DNA from: Marinagarivorans sp. UBA5870
GTDB lineage: Bacteria > Pseudomonadota > Gammaproteobacteria > Pseudomonadales > Cellvibrionaceae
Direction of reading: 5' to 3'
Length of the DNA stretch: 5,057 nucleotides
NCBI GenBank assembly: GCA_002432555.1
Contig: DJFO01000254.1
Coordinates: 6,874 to 11,930 of the forward strand
Below, piece after piece: positions 1 to 4,540 of this stretch; the first letter of the stretch is position 1; every line of letters starts with the position of its first letter. Made by a program: the position numbers and the translations under genes. A model generated the notes under the pieces. The model worked only from the letters and a program-made list of their open reading frames with translations, was not told the DNA's origin and did no database searches.

Positions 1-284
1 CGGGTATAGGGTTTTCCGAGAATTCTGCCCTGCAAGTCGGCGACTTGGTCCGACCCTATGACCACTAGGTCCACGGGTGCGGCGATTTCTGCCCGGCTCA
101 GCTTGGTGTGGACGACTTCCGCTTTTAACCGAGCGAGTCGCAACGCGAGGCGTGCGGGAGACTCGCCGGATAAGGGGGTTTCGTCAATCGCGGGCGTTTC
201 GCAAGAAAAGTCCAATTGCAACTGGCGCAGCTGTGCGCGGCGATAGGGCGAACTGGACGCAAGCACGATAAAAGGTTTGGTCAT
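1..284 (-). CDS. yceF: Maf/YceF-family nucleotide pyrophosphatase (N-terminal part)
   Basis: This leftward gene starts at the ATG complementary to 282-284 and runs off the left edge, so 94 residues are visible, roughly half of a family member of about 190-200. Read on the minus strand it shows the Maf signature near the N-terminus, LASSSPYRR (residues 8-16), then IDETP (33-37), ESPARLALRLA (41-51) and IGSDQVADLQG (77-87), followed by GKP. Maf proteins hydrolyse non-canonical or modified nucleoside triphosphates to monophosphates in the cytoplasm. The GSDQV form, in place of GADTVV, is typical of the YceF branch, described as acting on 7-methyl-GTP; that substrate is inferred from family resemblance. 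It is divergent from yceD, the same arrangement as in E. coli. No good ribosome binding site is seen before the ATG. The C-terminal half is not in the window. Confidence 0.93.
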   Translation of the reverse strand, partial: MTKPFIVLASSSPYRRAQLRQLQLDFSCETPAIDETPLSGESPARLALRLARLKAEVVHTKLSRAEIAAPVDLVVIGSDQVADLQGRILGKPYT

Positions 285-308
285 AAGGTATTGCCGGATA
301 AAACGGCG

Positions 309-317
309 AATCTAGCA
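309..317 (-). promoter_or_regulatory. Possible extended -10 promoter for the leftward maf gene
   Basis: On the minus strand this reads TGCTAGATT, which is an extended -10 element (TG, one base, then TAGATT, four of six matches to TATAAT). Transcription would start near 302 and give a leader of about 18 bases before the maf ATG. There is no recognisable -35 at the usual distance; two TTGACT copies lie further upstream but at too long a spacing. This is a weak call based only on pattern. Confidence 0.25.
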
Positions 318-325
318 GGTTTTCT

Positions 326-354
326 TTGACAGCCACTAGTCAAGTCAATATTAT
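326..354 (+). promoter_or_regulatory. Sigma-70 promoter for the yceD-rpmF-plsX-fabD-fabG unit
   Basis: A perfect -35 box TTGACA (326-331) is followed by a 17-base spacer and the -10 box TATTAT (349-354), five of six to consensus. This is the best promoter match in the window and it faces yceD. The bases after the -10 box are TGCGCGCC, a GC-rich discriminator of the kind found in promoters subject to stringent control. Start of transcription is expected around 360-364, while the yceD ATG is at 364, so the message would have little or no leader. The inverted repeat TTGAC/GTCAA (326-330 and 339-343) overlaps the -35 and spacer. Activity is inferred; the match itself is direct. Confidence 0.75.
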
Positions 355-363
355 TGCGCGCCT

Positions 364-894
364 ATGTCAGACGGTACCCCGAAACAGACACTTCCGCGCT
401 TTATAGATCCTCGCCGATTTGGCCAGCAGGGGGTTGCCCTGCGTGGGGCCGTGCCCGCGGCAGAGATGCACCGGTTAGCGGAAGTGGCGATCAAAGTAAA
501 CGCTGTTTCGGCCGATCTTGCTTTTGCCATAGATGACCATCGGGAAAAAGTGGTCAAGGGTAAGCTGCTAGCCACCGTGCATTTGCAATGTCAGCGATGT
601 CTCGAGCCTATGCCGGTGGATCTGACCTGCGATGTCGATCTGGTTGTGGTGCGAGACGAAGCCGCGTCCCGCTTGATTCCAGGCTCCAGCGATCCCTGGA
701 TCGTGGAGGAGGAAGAGGCAGATCTGTACGCGATTATTGAAGAAGAGATTCTGCTGAATCTACCCTACGTCGTGTATCACGAAACCTGCAGCAATCCTCT
801 GGCCGTTTCGCAGGAGGCAGCCGGTATAGAGCAGGCAGACAAGAAAAATCCCTTTCAGGTGCTGGAGCAGCTGAAAGCAACGCCCAAAAAATAA
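364..894 (+). CDS. yceD: YceD/DUF177 family protein, 23S rRNA accumulation protein
   Basis: This 176-residue soluble protein belongs to the YceD (DUF177) family, encoded beside rpmF in many bacteria and linked to accumulation of the large-subunit 23S rRNA; its molecular action is not settled. Visible family marks are the early IDP (residues 14-16), FAIDD (54-58), the cysteine pair CQRCLEP (76-82), the acidic run before a EEEILLNLP segment (126-134), and NPFQVLEQLK near the C-terminus (162-171). Length is close to E. coli YceD. An in-frame stop lies at 337-339 and no other start codon occurs between it and 364, so the ATG is well fixed despite having no Shine-Dalgarno sequence. The gene is first in the rightward unit and its stop lies 40 bases before rpmF. 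Product identity is firm. Confidence 0.93.
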   Translation: MSDGTPKQTLPRFIDPRRFGQQGVALRGAVPAAEMHRLAEVAIKVNAVSADLAFAIDDHREKVVKGKLLATVHLQCQRCLEPMPVDLTCDVDLVVVRDEAASRLIPGSSDPWIVEEEEADLYAIIEEEILLNLPYVVYHETCSNPLAVSQEAAGIEQADKKNPFQVLEQLKATPKK

Positions 895-934
895 CTCGGG
901 TTAATACCCCGATGAGTTGCAGGAGAAATTGCCC

Positions 935-1120
935 ATGGCAGTCCAACAAGACAGAAAAACCCGTTCACGTCGTGGCATGCGTCGTTCGCACGATGCTCTG
1001 ACACCCAAGACTTTGTCCGTCGATGCCACGAGTGGTGAGAAACACCTGCGCCATCACATGACGCCCGACGGTTTTTACCGCGGTCGCAAAGTGATCGATA
1101 CTAAAGGTGAAGACGAATAA
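935..1120 (+). CDS. rpmF: 50S ribosomal protein L32
   Basis: This is ribosomal protein L32 (bL32), a small basic component of the large subunit. The 61-residue product begins [20 protein letters not shown], and then has the conserved SGEKHLRHH (33-41) and DGFYRGRKV (45-53) blocks, very close to E. coli L32 (57 residues). The zinc-binding cysteines found in some bacterial L32 forms are absent, so this is the cysteine-free type. The C-terminus carries a short acidic tail ending KGEDE, slightly longer than the enteric protein. The start at 935 is chosen over an in-frame ATG at 917 because all L32 proteins begin MAVQQ-like and because AGGAG at 921-925 lies nine bases upstream. A small hairpin, TCGGG/CCCGA (896-900 with 908-912), sits in the spacer after yceD. 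The plsX start follows 15 bases downstream in the same reading frame. Confidence 0.98.
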   Translation: MAVQQDRKTRSRRGMRRSHDALTPKTLSVDATSGEKHLRHHMTPDGFYRGRKVIDTKGEDE

Positions 1121-1135
1121 GGCATTGCGTTCCTA

Positions 1136-2128
1136 TTGTCGCTGCCAATTCATATTGCCATTGACGCCATGGGCGGGGACACAGGTCCCCGTCCTTGCGT
1201 TTATGGTGCCTTAAATTTTCTTCGCCAACACCCTTCCGTTCGACTCACCATGATCGGTGATCCAGATCAACTCCAGAGCCTCGTTCCTCAGTGGCCGGAG
1301 CAGATAACAATCCTTTCCGCTCATGACCAGGTCACCATGTCCGACCGGCCAGGTACTGCTTTGCGCCAAAAGCGGCAGTCATCTATGGCCATGGCCGTTC
1401 AATTGGTTGCCACAGAGGAGGCGAATGCCTGCGTCAGCGCTGGCAATACCGGCGCACTCATGGCATTTGGACTCCATCTCCTCGGCACCATGCCTGGGAT
1501 AGAGCGTCCCGCGATCTGCAAAGCGGTGCCGACGGCAACTGGCGTATGTTGGGTGCTGGACCTCGGCGCCAACCTGGATTGTTCCGCAGAAAACCTCCAC
1601 CAGTTCGCACTCATGGGTGCGGCGCTCGCGCGGCTCAATGGAGTGGAGCGACCGCGCATCGCCCTGCTCAATGTGGGAGCAGAGGCCCAGAAGGGACGCG
1701 AGCTGCAACAGCAGGCGGCGAAACTGGTCAGCCGGTTGGACAGCATTGATTTCGGCGGGTTTATTGAGGGCGGTGATATTTACCGCGGCGAGGCAGATGT
1801 GGTGGTATGCGACGGGTTTACCGGTAACGTCCTGCTGAAAACCAGCGAAGGCGTTGCCGAGTTACTGCAATTGTCGCTGCGCCAAGTATTTCAGCAGAGT
1901 CCTTGGAGCCGCCTGCTCGGGTGGTTGGTTCGGCCGTCGTTGAGTGTCTGGGCAAAAAGATACAATCCAGCCCGTTACGACGGTGCATCTTTTCTCGGTC
2001 TGAACGGTGTCGTCGTAAAAACGCATGGCGCAACCTCCGAAGCTGGTTTTAGTGCGGCGCTTTCCGTCGCCTACGAACAGGTGGCAAACCGAATAGTCGA
2101 TTCCATTTCCATGGCCATAAGCCGTTAA
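1136..2128 (+). CDS. plsX: Phosphate acyltransferase PlsX
   Basis: PlsX converts acyl-ACP and inorganic phosphate to acyl-phosphate, which PlsY then uses to acylate glycerol-3-phosphate, the first committed step of phospholipid synthesis. It is a soluble or peripheral membrane enzyme. The 330-residue product shows the family blocks in order: IAIDAMGGD (7-15), ACVSAGNTGALM (98-109), VLDLGANLDC (140-149), LLNVGAEAQKG (177-187), VVCDGFTGNVLLKT (223-236) and FLGLNGVVVKTHGA (286-299). The length fits the family. The start is a TTG at 1136; upstream to the in-frame rpmF stop there is only a rare ATT alternative at 1124, and the DAMGGD block sits at the expected distance from the N-terminus. The Shine-Dalgarno sequence is poor (AAGG at 1119-1122, 13 bases away), so translation may depend on coupling to rpmF. 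Unlike in E. coli, fabH does not follow. Confidence 0.96.
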   Translation: MSLPIHIAIDAMGGDTGPRPCVYGALNFLRQHPSVRLTMIGDPDQLQSLVPQWPEQITILSAHDQVTMSDRPGTALRQKRQSSMAMAVQLVATEEANACVSAGNTGALMAFGLHLLGTMPGIERPAICKAVPTATGVCWVLDLGANLDCSAENLHQFALMGAALARLNGVERPRIALLNVGAEAQKGRELQQQAAKLVSRLDSIDFGGFIEGGDIYRGEADVVVCDGFTGNVLLKTSEGVAELLQLSLRQVFQQSPWSRLLGWLVRPSLSVWAKRYNPARYDGASFLGLNGVVVKTHGATSEAGFSAALSVAYEQVANRIVDSISMAISR

Positions 2129-2153
2129 TTTGAGTTCCAATTGGGGTTTTGTA

Positions 2154-3098
2154 ATGACGACCAGCTCTCGTTTGGCATTTATTTTCCCGGGTCAGGGATC
2201 GCAACAAATTGGCATGCTCGCGGATATCGCGAAACAATGGCCGACTGTCCTTGTTACCTTTGCCGAGGCGAGCGACGTGTTGGGCTACGACCTCTGGCAG
2301 TTGATCCAAAACGGCACTCAGGAAGAGCTCAATTTGACCGAGAATTCTCAGCCCGCATTGCTCGCCTGCAGCGTAGCTATTTGGCGTCTAGCCGCAGGCA
2401 ACAAAAGTTTGCGTCCGGGCCTCGTTGCTGGACATAGTCTGGGCGAATGGTCCGCCTTGGTGTGCGCAGAAGCGGTAGACTTCGCATCCGCGGTCAAATT
2501 GGTACAAATGCGCGGCCGGTATATGCAAGACGCTGTGCCGGTGGGTGTGGGGGCTATGGCGGCCATTATTGGCCTCGCGGATGATCTCATCGAAAAATCT
2601 TGTCGAGAAGCGGCCGGCAGCGAAGTGGTTCAAGCGGTAAATTACAACTCGCCAGGTCAAGTGGTGATCGCGGGCCATGCAGGCGCGGTGGGGAGGGCCA
2701 TCGAGTTGTGTAAGGCGGCAGGAGCCAAGCGTGCACTTCCTCTGCCCGTCAGTGCACCTTTCCACACGCCGCTGATGAAACCTGCGGCCGAGAGGCTGGC
2801 AACCCACATAGCCGCGACGCAGTTTCGCTCCCCGGCCATACCTGTTGTTCACAATGTGCATGCGCGGACTGAAAGCGACCCGGAAAAAATCAAAGCTCTC
2901 ATGATCGAGCAAATTTATTCTCCTGTGGCATGGGTCGATTGCGTCAATGCTCTGACAGCGACAGGAGTTGACCACGCTGTGGAGTGTGGTCCGGGAAAAG
3001 TGCTGGGGGGATTGGTGAAACGGATCAATCGGGAACTGCATGTAAGTTCCACAGATACTCGCGATGCATTGACACAGCTTTTACAAAATCATCAATAA
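2154..3098 (+). CDS. fabD: Malonyl-CoA:ACP transacylase FabD
   Basis: FabD transfers malonyl from malonyl-CoA to the phosphopantetheine thiol of AcpP, supplying the extender unit for fatty acid elongation in the cytoplasm. The 314-residue product has FPGQGSQ (11-17, oxyanion-hole glutamine), the nucleophile elbow GHSLGEW (93-99, Ser95), QMRG (118-121, Arg120 for the malonyl carboxylate), NYNSPGQVVIAGH (163-175), and SAPFHTPLM (200-208, catalytic His204), then ECGPGKVLGGL (277-287). Length matches E. coli FabD (309). The ATG at 2154 is preferred to an in-frame TTG at 2130 because it gives the usual few residues before the FPGQGSQ block and has GGGG at 2143-2146 as a weak ribosome binding site. 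Most relatives I recall have GHSLGEY; here the tyrosine is tryptophan. plsX ends 25 bases upstream and fabG starts 20 bases downstream. Confidence 0.97.
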   Translation: MTTSSRLAFIFPGQGSQQIGMLADIAKQWPTVLVTFAEASDVLGYDLWQLIQNGTQEELNLTENSQPALLACSVAIWRLAAGNKSLRPGLVAGHSLGEWSALVCAEAVDFASAVKLVQMRGRYMQDAVPVGVGAMAAIIGLADDLIEKSCREAAGSEVVQAVNYNSPGQVVIAGHAGAVGRAIELCKAAGAKRALPLPVSAPFHTPLMKPAAERLATHIAATQFRSPAIPVVHNVHARTESDPEKIKALMIEQIYSPVAWVDCVNALTATGVDHAVECGPGKVLGGLVKRINRELHVSSTDTRDALTQLLQNHQ

Positions 3099-3106
3099 AA
3101 TTATTT

Positions 3107-3121
3107 GAGGACGATACAGTG
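3107..3121 (+). promoter_or_regulatory. Ribosome binding site and GTG start of fabG
   Basis: GAGG at 3107-3110 lies eight bases before a GTG at 3119-3121. This site decides the fabG start, since no ATG occurs between it and the NADPH-binding block, while the next upstream in-frame ATG (2984) lies well inside fabD. Confidence 0.85.
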
Positions 3122-3859
3122 GCTGACCAAAAAGTAGCTCTGGTAACGGGCGCCAGCCGTGGCATAGGTGCGGCTATTGCGGACAGACTAGGCCGCACCG
3201 GAATTATCGTAATCGGCACCGCGACTTCAGCCGCGGGTGCTGCGCAAATAGAACAGCGTTTGCAAGAGGCGGGCATTCAGGGGGCGGGATTGGTCTTGGA
3301 TGTGACCGATGCGAACTCCGTGAATACAGGCGTCGAGACTATTGCGGAAAAGTTTGGACCTATAACCCTGTTGATCAACAATGCGGGCATTACCAAAGAT
3401 AATCTTTTGATGCGCATGTCTGACGAGGAGTGGTTCGATGTCATCAACACCAATTTGAGCGCGGTCTACCGGTTGAGTAAGGCATGTCTGCGGGGAATGC
3501 TGAAAGCGCGGTGGGGCCGCATCGTCAATATCAGCTCCATTGTCGGATCCATGGGGAATGCCGGCCAGACGAATTATTCGGCAACTAAGGCCGGGGTCAT
3601 GGGCTTTACCCGCTCACTCGCAAAGGAAATTGGGTCACGCAGTATAACGGTTAACGCGGTGGCGCCTGGCTTCATTGATACGGATATGACCAAGGCATTG
3701 TCGGACGAGCAGCGGCAGTCCCTGACCGCGGGCATAGCGCTGGGGCGCTTGGGGCAGCCCGAGGAGATTGCTAGTGTCGTCGAATTTTTGTGCAGTGACG
3801 GAGCAGCCTACATAACCGGCGAAACTATTCATGTCAATGGCGGTTTGTACATGTCCTGA
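3119..3859 (+). CDS. fabG: 3-oxoacyl-ACP reductase FabG
   Basis: FabG is the NADPH-dependent short-chain dehydrogenase that reduces 3-ketoacyl-ACP to 3-hydroxyacyl-ACP, the first reduction of each elongation round, usually as a cytoplasmic tetramer. The 246-residue product (E. coli 244) shows the cofactor motif TGASRGIG (10-17), LDVTD (60-64), NNAG (87-90), and the catalytic set Asn112, Ser140, Tyr153 and Lys157, the last two in NYSATKAG. The GFIDTDM block (185-190 region) and the C-terminal ITGETIHVNGGLYM (232-245) are those of FabG rather than a general dehydrogenase. Translation starts at GTG 3119 behind a good Shine-Dalgarno sequence; a longer reading frame from 2984 would overlap fabD and add 45 unrelated residues. 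The gene follows fabD by 20 bases. A small AAAACC/GGTTTT hairpin (3859-3873) overlaps the last base of its stop codon. Confidence 0.97.
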   Translation: MADQKVALVTGASRGIGAAIADRLGRTGIIVIGTATSAAGAAQIEQRLQEAGIQGAGLVLDVTDANSVNTGVETIAEKFGPITLLINNAGITKDNLLMRMSDEEWFDVINTNLSAVYRLSKACLRGMLKARWGRIVNISSIVGSMGNAGQTNYSATKAGVMGFTRSLAKEIGSRSITVNAVAPGFIDTDMTKALSDEQRQSLTAGIALGRLGQPEEIASVVEFLCSDGAAYITGETIHVNGGLYMS

Positions 3860-3885
3860 AAACCGTTGGTTTTCATAGGTTTAAC

Positions 3886-3945
3886 ACGATTTTTTCCGGG
3901 TGGGGCGCGCCGGCGTTTGCCGGCCAAAATGCTTAAAAAAATCGT
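3886..3945. repeat. Two-tier inverted repeat between fabG and acpP
   Basis: The outer arms ACGATTTTTT (3886-3895) and AAAAAATCGT (3936-3945) are a perfect 10-base inverted repeat. Between them is a second perfect inverted repeat, GCCGGC (3909-3914) and GCCGGC (3919-3924), closing a GTTT loop. In RNA this would form an AU stem holding an asymmetric internal loop and a strong GC hairpin. The GC hairpin is not followed directly by a T-run on either strand, so it is not a standard intrinsic terminator. It could be an RNA processing or stabilising structure at the 3' end of the fabG message, or a protein-binding site. Function is unknown. Confidence 0.6.
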
Positions 3946-3989
3946 CAGCGGTGTCGTCTAAGTGTTTGTGGGAAAAGGCTTTTTTGGTG

Positions 3990-4045
3990 GAAAATAAAGA
4001 ATTTTCGGCGCACGGATTACAACTCGGGAAAAATAGCGTTAAAAT
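3990..4045 (+). promoter_or_regulatory. Candidate acpP promoter with AT-rich upstream element
   Basis: The -10 box TAAAAT (4040-4045) matches five of six consensus bases. ATTACA (4016-4021) gives a four-of-six -35 box at an 18-base spacing. The tract at 3990-4006, GAAAAT-AAAGA-ATTTTC, is AT-rich and would lie about 46 to 62 bases before the start of transcription, where an UP element binds the RNA polymerase alpha subunit. GCGCGC directly follows the -10 box, a GC-rich discriminator. A dedicated strong promoter fits acpP, whose product is needed in large amounts. Expected transcription start is about 4050-4055. Confidence 0.55.
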
Positions 4046-4051
4046 GCGCGC

Positions 4052-4164
4052 TTTAGTTGGACCCGTGACCTGAGCTGCGGGCAAGCGAGGCGGCATGAGT
4101 CGCTAAGACTGCTAAATGACATCTGCTGATTTTATATAGAGGCTATTAGGAGCTAATAAACGTT
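4052..4164 (+). promoter_or_regulatory. acpP 5' leader with hairpin, mini-ORFs and ribosome binding site
   Basis: If the promoter call is right, acpP has an untranslated leader of about 110 bases. It contains a hairpin AGCGA/TCGCT (4084-4088 with 4100-4104). Within it GAGG (4087-4090) precedes an ATG at 4095 that opens a three-codon reading frame ending TAA at 4104-4106. A second seven-codon frame runs from ATG 4116 to TAG 4137-4139. The acpP ribosome binding site is AGGAG at 4148-4152, 12 bases before the ATG, somewhat longer than usual. Whether the leader regulates is unknown. Confidence 0.45.
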
Positions 4165-4401
4165 ATGAGCAGCATTGAAGAAAGAGTAAAAAAGATCGTC
4201 GCCGAGCAACTTGGTGTCAAAGAAGAGGAAGTAAAAAACGAAGCCTCTTTCGTCGAAGATCTGGGCGCGGATTCTCTGGATACGGTTGAACTGGTAATGG
4301 CTTTGGAAGAGGAATTCGAGACAGAAATTCCCGATGAAGAAGCCGAAAAAATCACCACTGTGCAACTGGCCATTGACTACATAAACGAGCATCTGGCGTA
4401 G
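4165..4401 (+). CDS. acpP: Acyl carrier protein AcpP
   Basis: AcpP carries growing acyl chains as thioesters on a 4'-phosphopantetheine arm and is the shared substrate carrier for FabD, FabF, FabG and PlsX. The 78-residue acidic product begins [18 protein letters not shown] and contains the attachment motif [18 protein letters not shown], with Ser37 (counting Met1) as the modified residue. Length and sequence are almost those of E. coli AcpP, as expected for the four-helix carrier fold. The start is an ATG with AGGAG 12 bases upstream. It has its own candidate promoter in the long spacer before it and an intrinsic terminator 24 bases after its stop, so it can be made as a single-gene message in excess of its neighbours. 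Identity is certain. Confidence 0.99.
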   Translation: MSSIEERVKKIVAEQLGVKEEEVKNEASFVEDLGADSLDTVELVMALEEEFETEIPDEEAEKITTVQLAIDYINEHLA

Positions 4402-4425
4402 TCGATAAAAACAGCCAAGCTTTTC

Positions 4426-4466
4426 ATAAAAGCCGTAACTATGTGAATAGTACGGCTTTTATTTTT
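4426..4466 (+). terminator. Intrinsic terminator after acpP
   Basis: A perfect 12-base inverted repeat, ATAAAAGCCGTA (4426-4437) and TACGGCTTTTAT (4451-4462), continues inward after one bulged A (4438) with CTAT/ATAG (4439-4442 with 4447-4450) and closes on a GTGA loop, which is a GNRA tetraloop. A T-run (4462-4466) follows. This is a clear rho-independent terminator for acpP. An overlapping smaller hairpin, GCTTTT (4419-4424) with AAAAGC (4428-4433), would use part of the left arm and could compete with it. The terminator may be partial, allowing some readthrough into fabF. Confidence 0.9.
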
Positions 4467-4540
4467 GCCTGAAAGAGCCTAGATTCCGAATTTGCCATTT
4501 ATGGCTGCTCTCCCGTGTTGCGATTGATCTGGAGGAAAAA
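4467..4540 (+). promoter_or_regulatory. fabF upstream spacer with strong ribosome binding site
   Basis: GGAGG at 4531-4535 lies five bases before the GTG start and is the strongest Shine-Dalgarno sequence in the window; it fixes the fabF start. No convincing promoter is visible in these 74 bases: TTGCCA at 4492-4497 has no matching -10 box, and TAGATT at 4480-4485 lacks a -35. fabF may therefore depend on readthrough of the acpP terminator or on a promoter that departs from the sigma-70 consensus. Confidence 0.6.

Larger units (their letters stand above)
3860..4164 (+). other. Non-coding spacer between fabG and acpP
   Basis: This 305-base gap contains no gene I can support. From left to right it holds a short AT-rich hairpin at 3859-3873, a 60-base two-tier inverted repeat at 3886-3945, a stretch with T- and A-runs but no clear structure at 3946-3989, a GAAAAT/ATTTTC inverted repeat at 3990-4006, a promoter at 4016-4045, and the acpP leader to 4164. 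A 71-codon minus-strand reading frame (3881-4096) crosses most of it but has no recognisable family features. No standard intrinsic terminator (GC stem followed by T-run) is seen after fabG on the plus strand, so readthrough into acpP is possible. Confidence 0.7.

Noticed and set aside
58..271. Plus-strand reading frames of 62 and 64 codons at the left edge.
   Set aside because: They are antisense shadows of the maf/yceF gene, whose minus-strand translation matches family motifs throughout.
917..934. An upstream in-frame ATG that would extend L32 by six residues.
   Set aside because: L32 proteins start at the MAVQQ position, and the AGGAG ribosome binding site lies downstream of this ATG.
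1379..1746. Two minus-strand frames of 109 and 115 codons opposite plsX.
   Set aside because: Both are shadows of the conserved plsX coding sequence and show no family features.
2388..3041. A 217-codon minus-strand reading frame opposite fabD.
   Set aside because: It lies wholly inside the well-supported fabD gene. Its protein is rich in His, Arg and Cys, as expected of an antisense shadow, and matches no family I know.
2984..3118. An upstream ATG giving FabG a 45-residue extension.
   Set aside because: The extension overlaps the end of fabD out of frame and resembles nothing in FabG. The GTG at 3119 has a good ribosome binding site and gives the normal length.
3859..3873. AAAACC/GGTTTT hairpin at the fabG stop as a terminator.
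   Set aside because: The stem is only six pairs and mostly AT, with a three-base loop. The T-run is part of the stem, so termination is unlikely.
3881..4096. A 71-codon minus-strand reading frame in the fabG-acpP spacer.
   Set aside because: It has no recognisable motif and no good ribosome binding site, and it runs through the inverted repeat and the acpP promoter, so chance is the simpler explanation.
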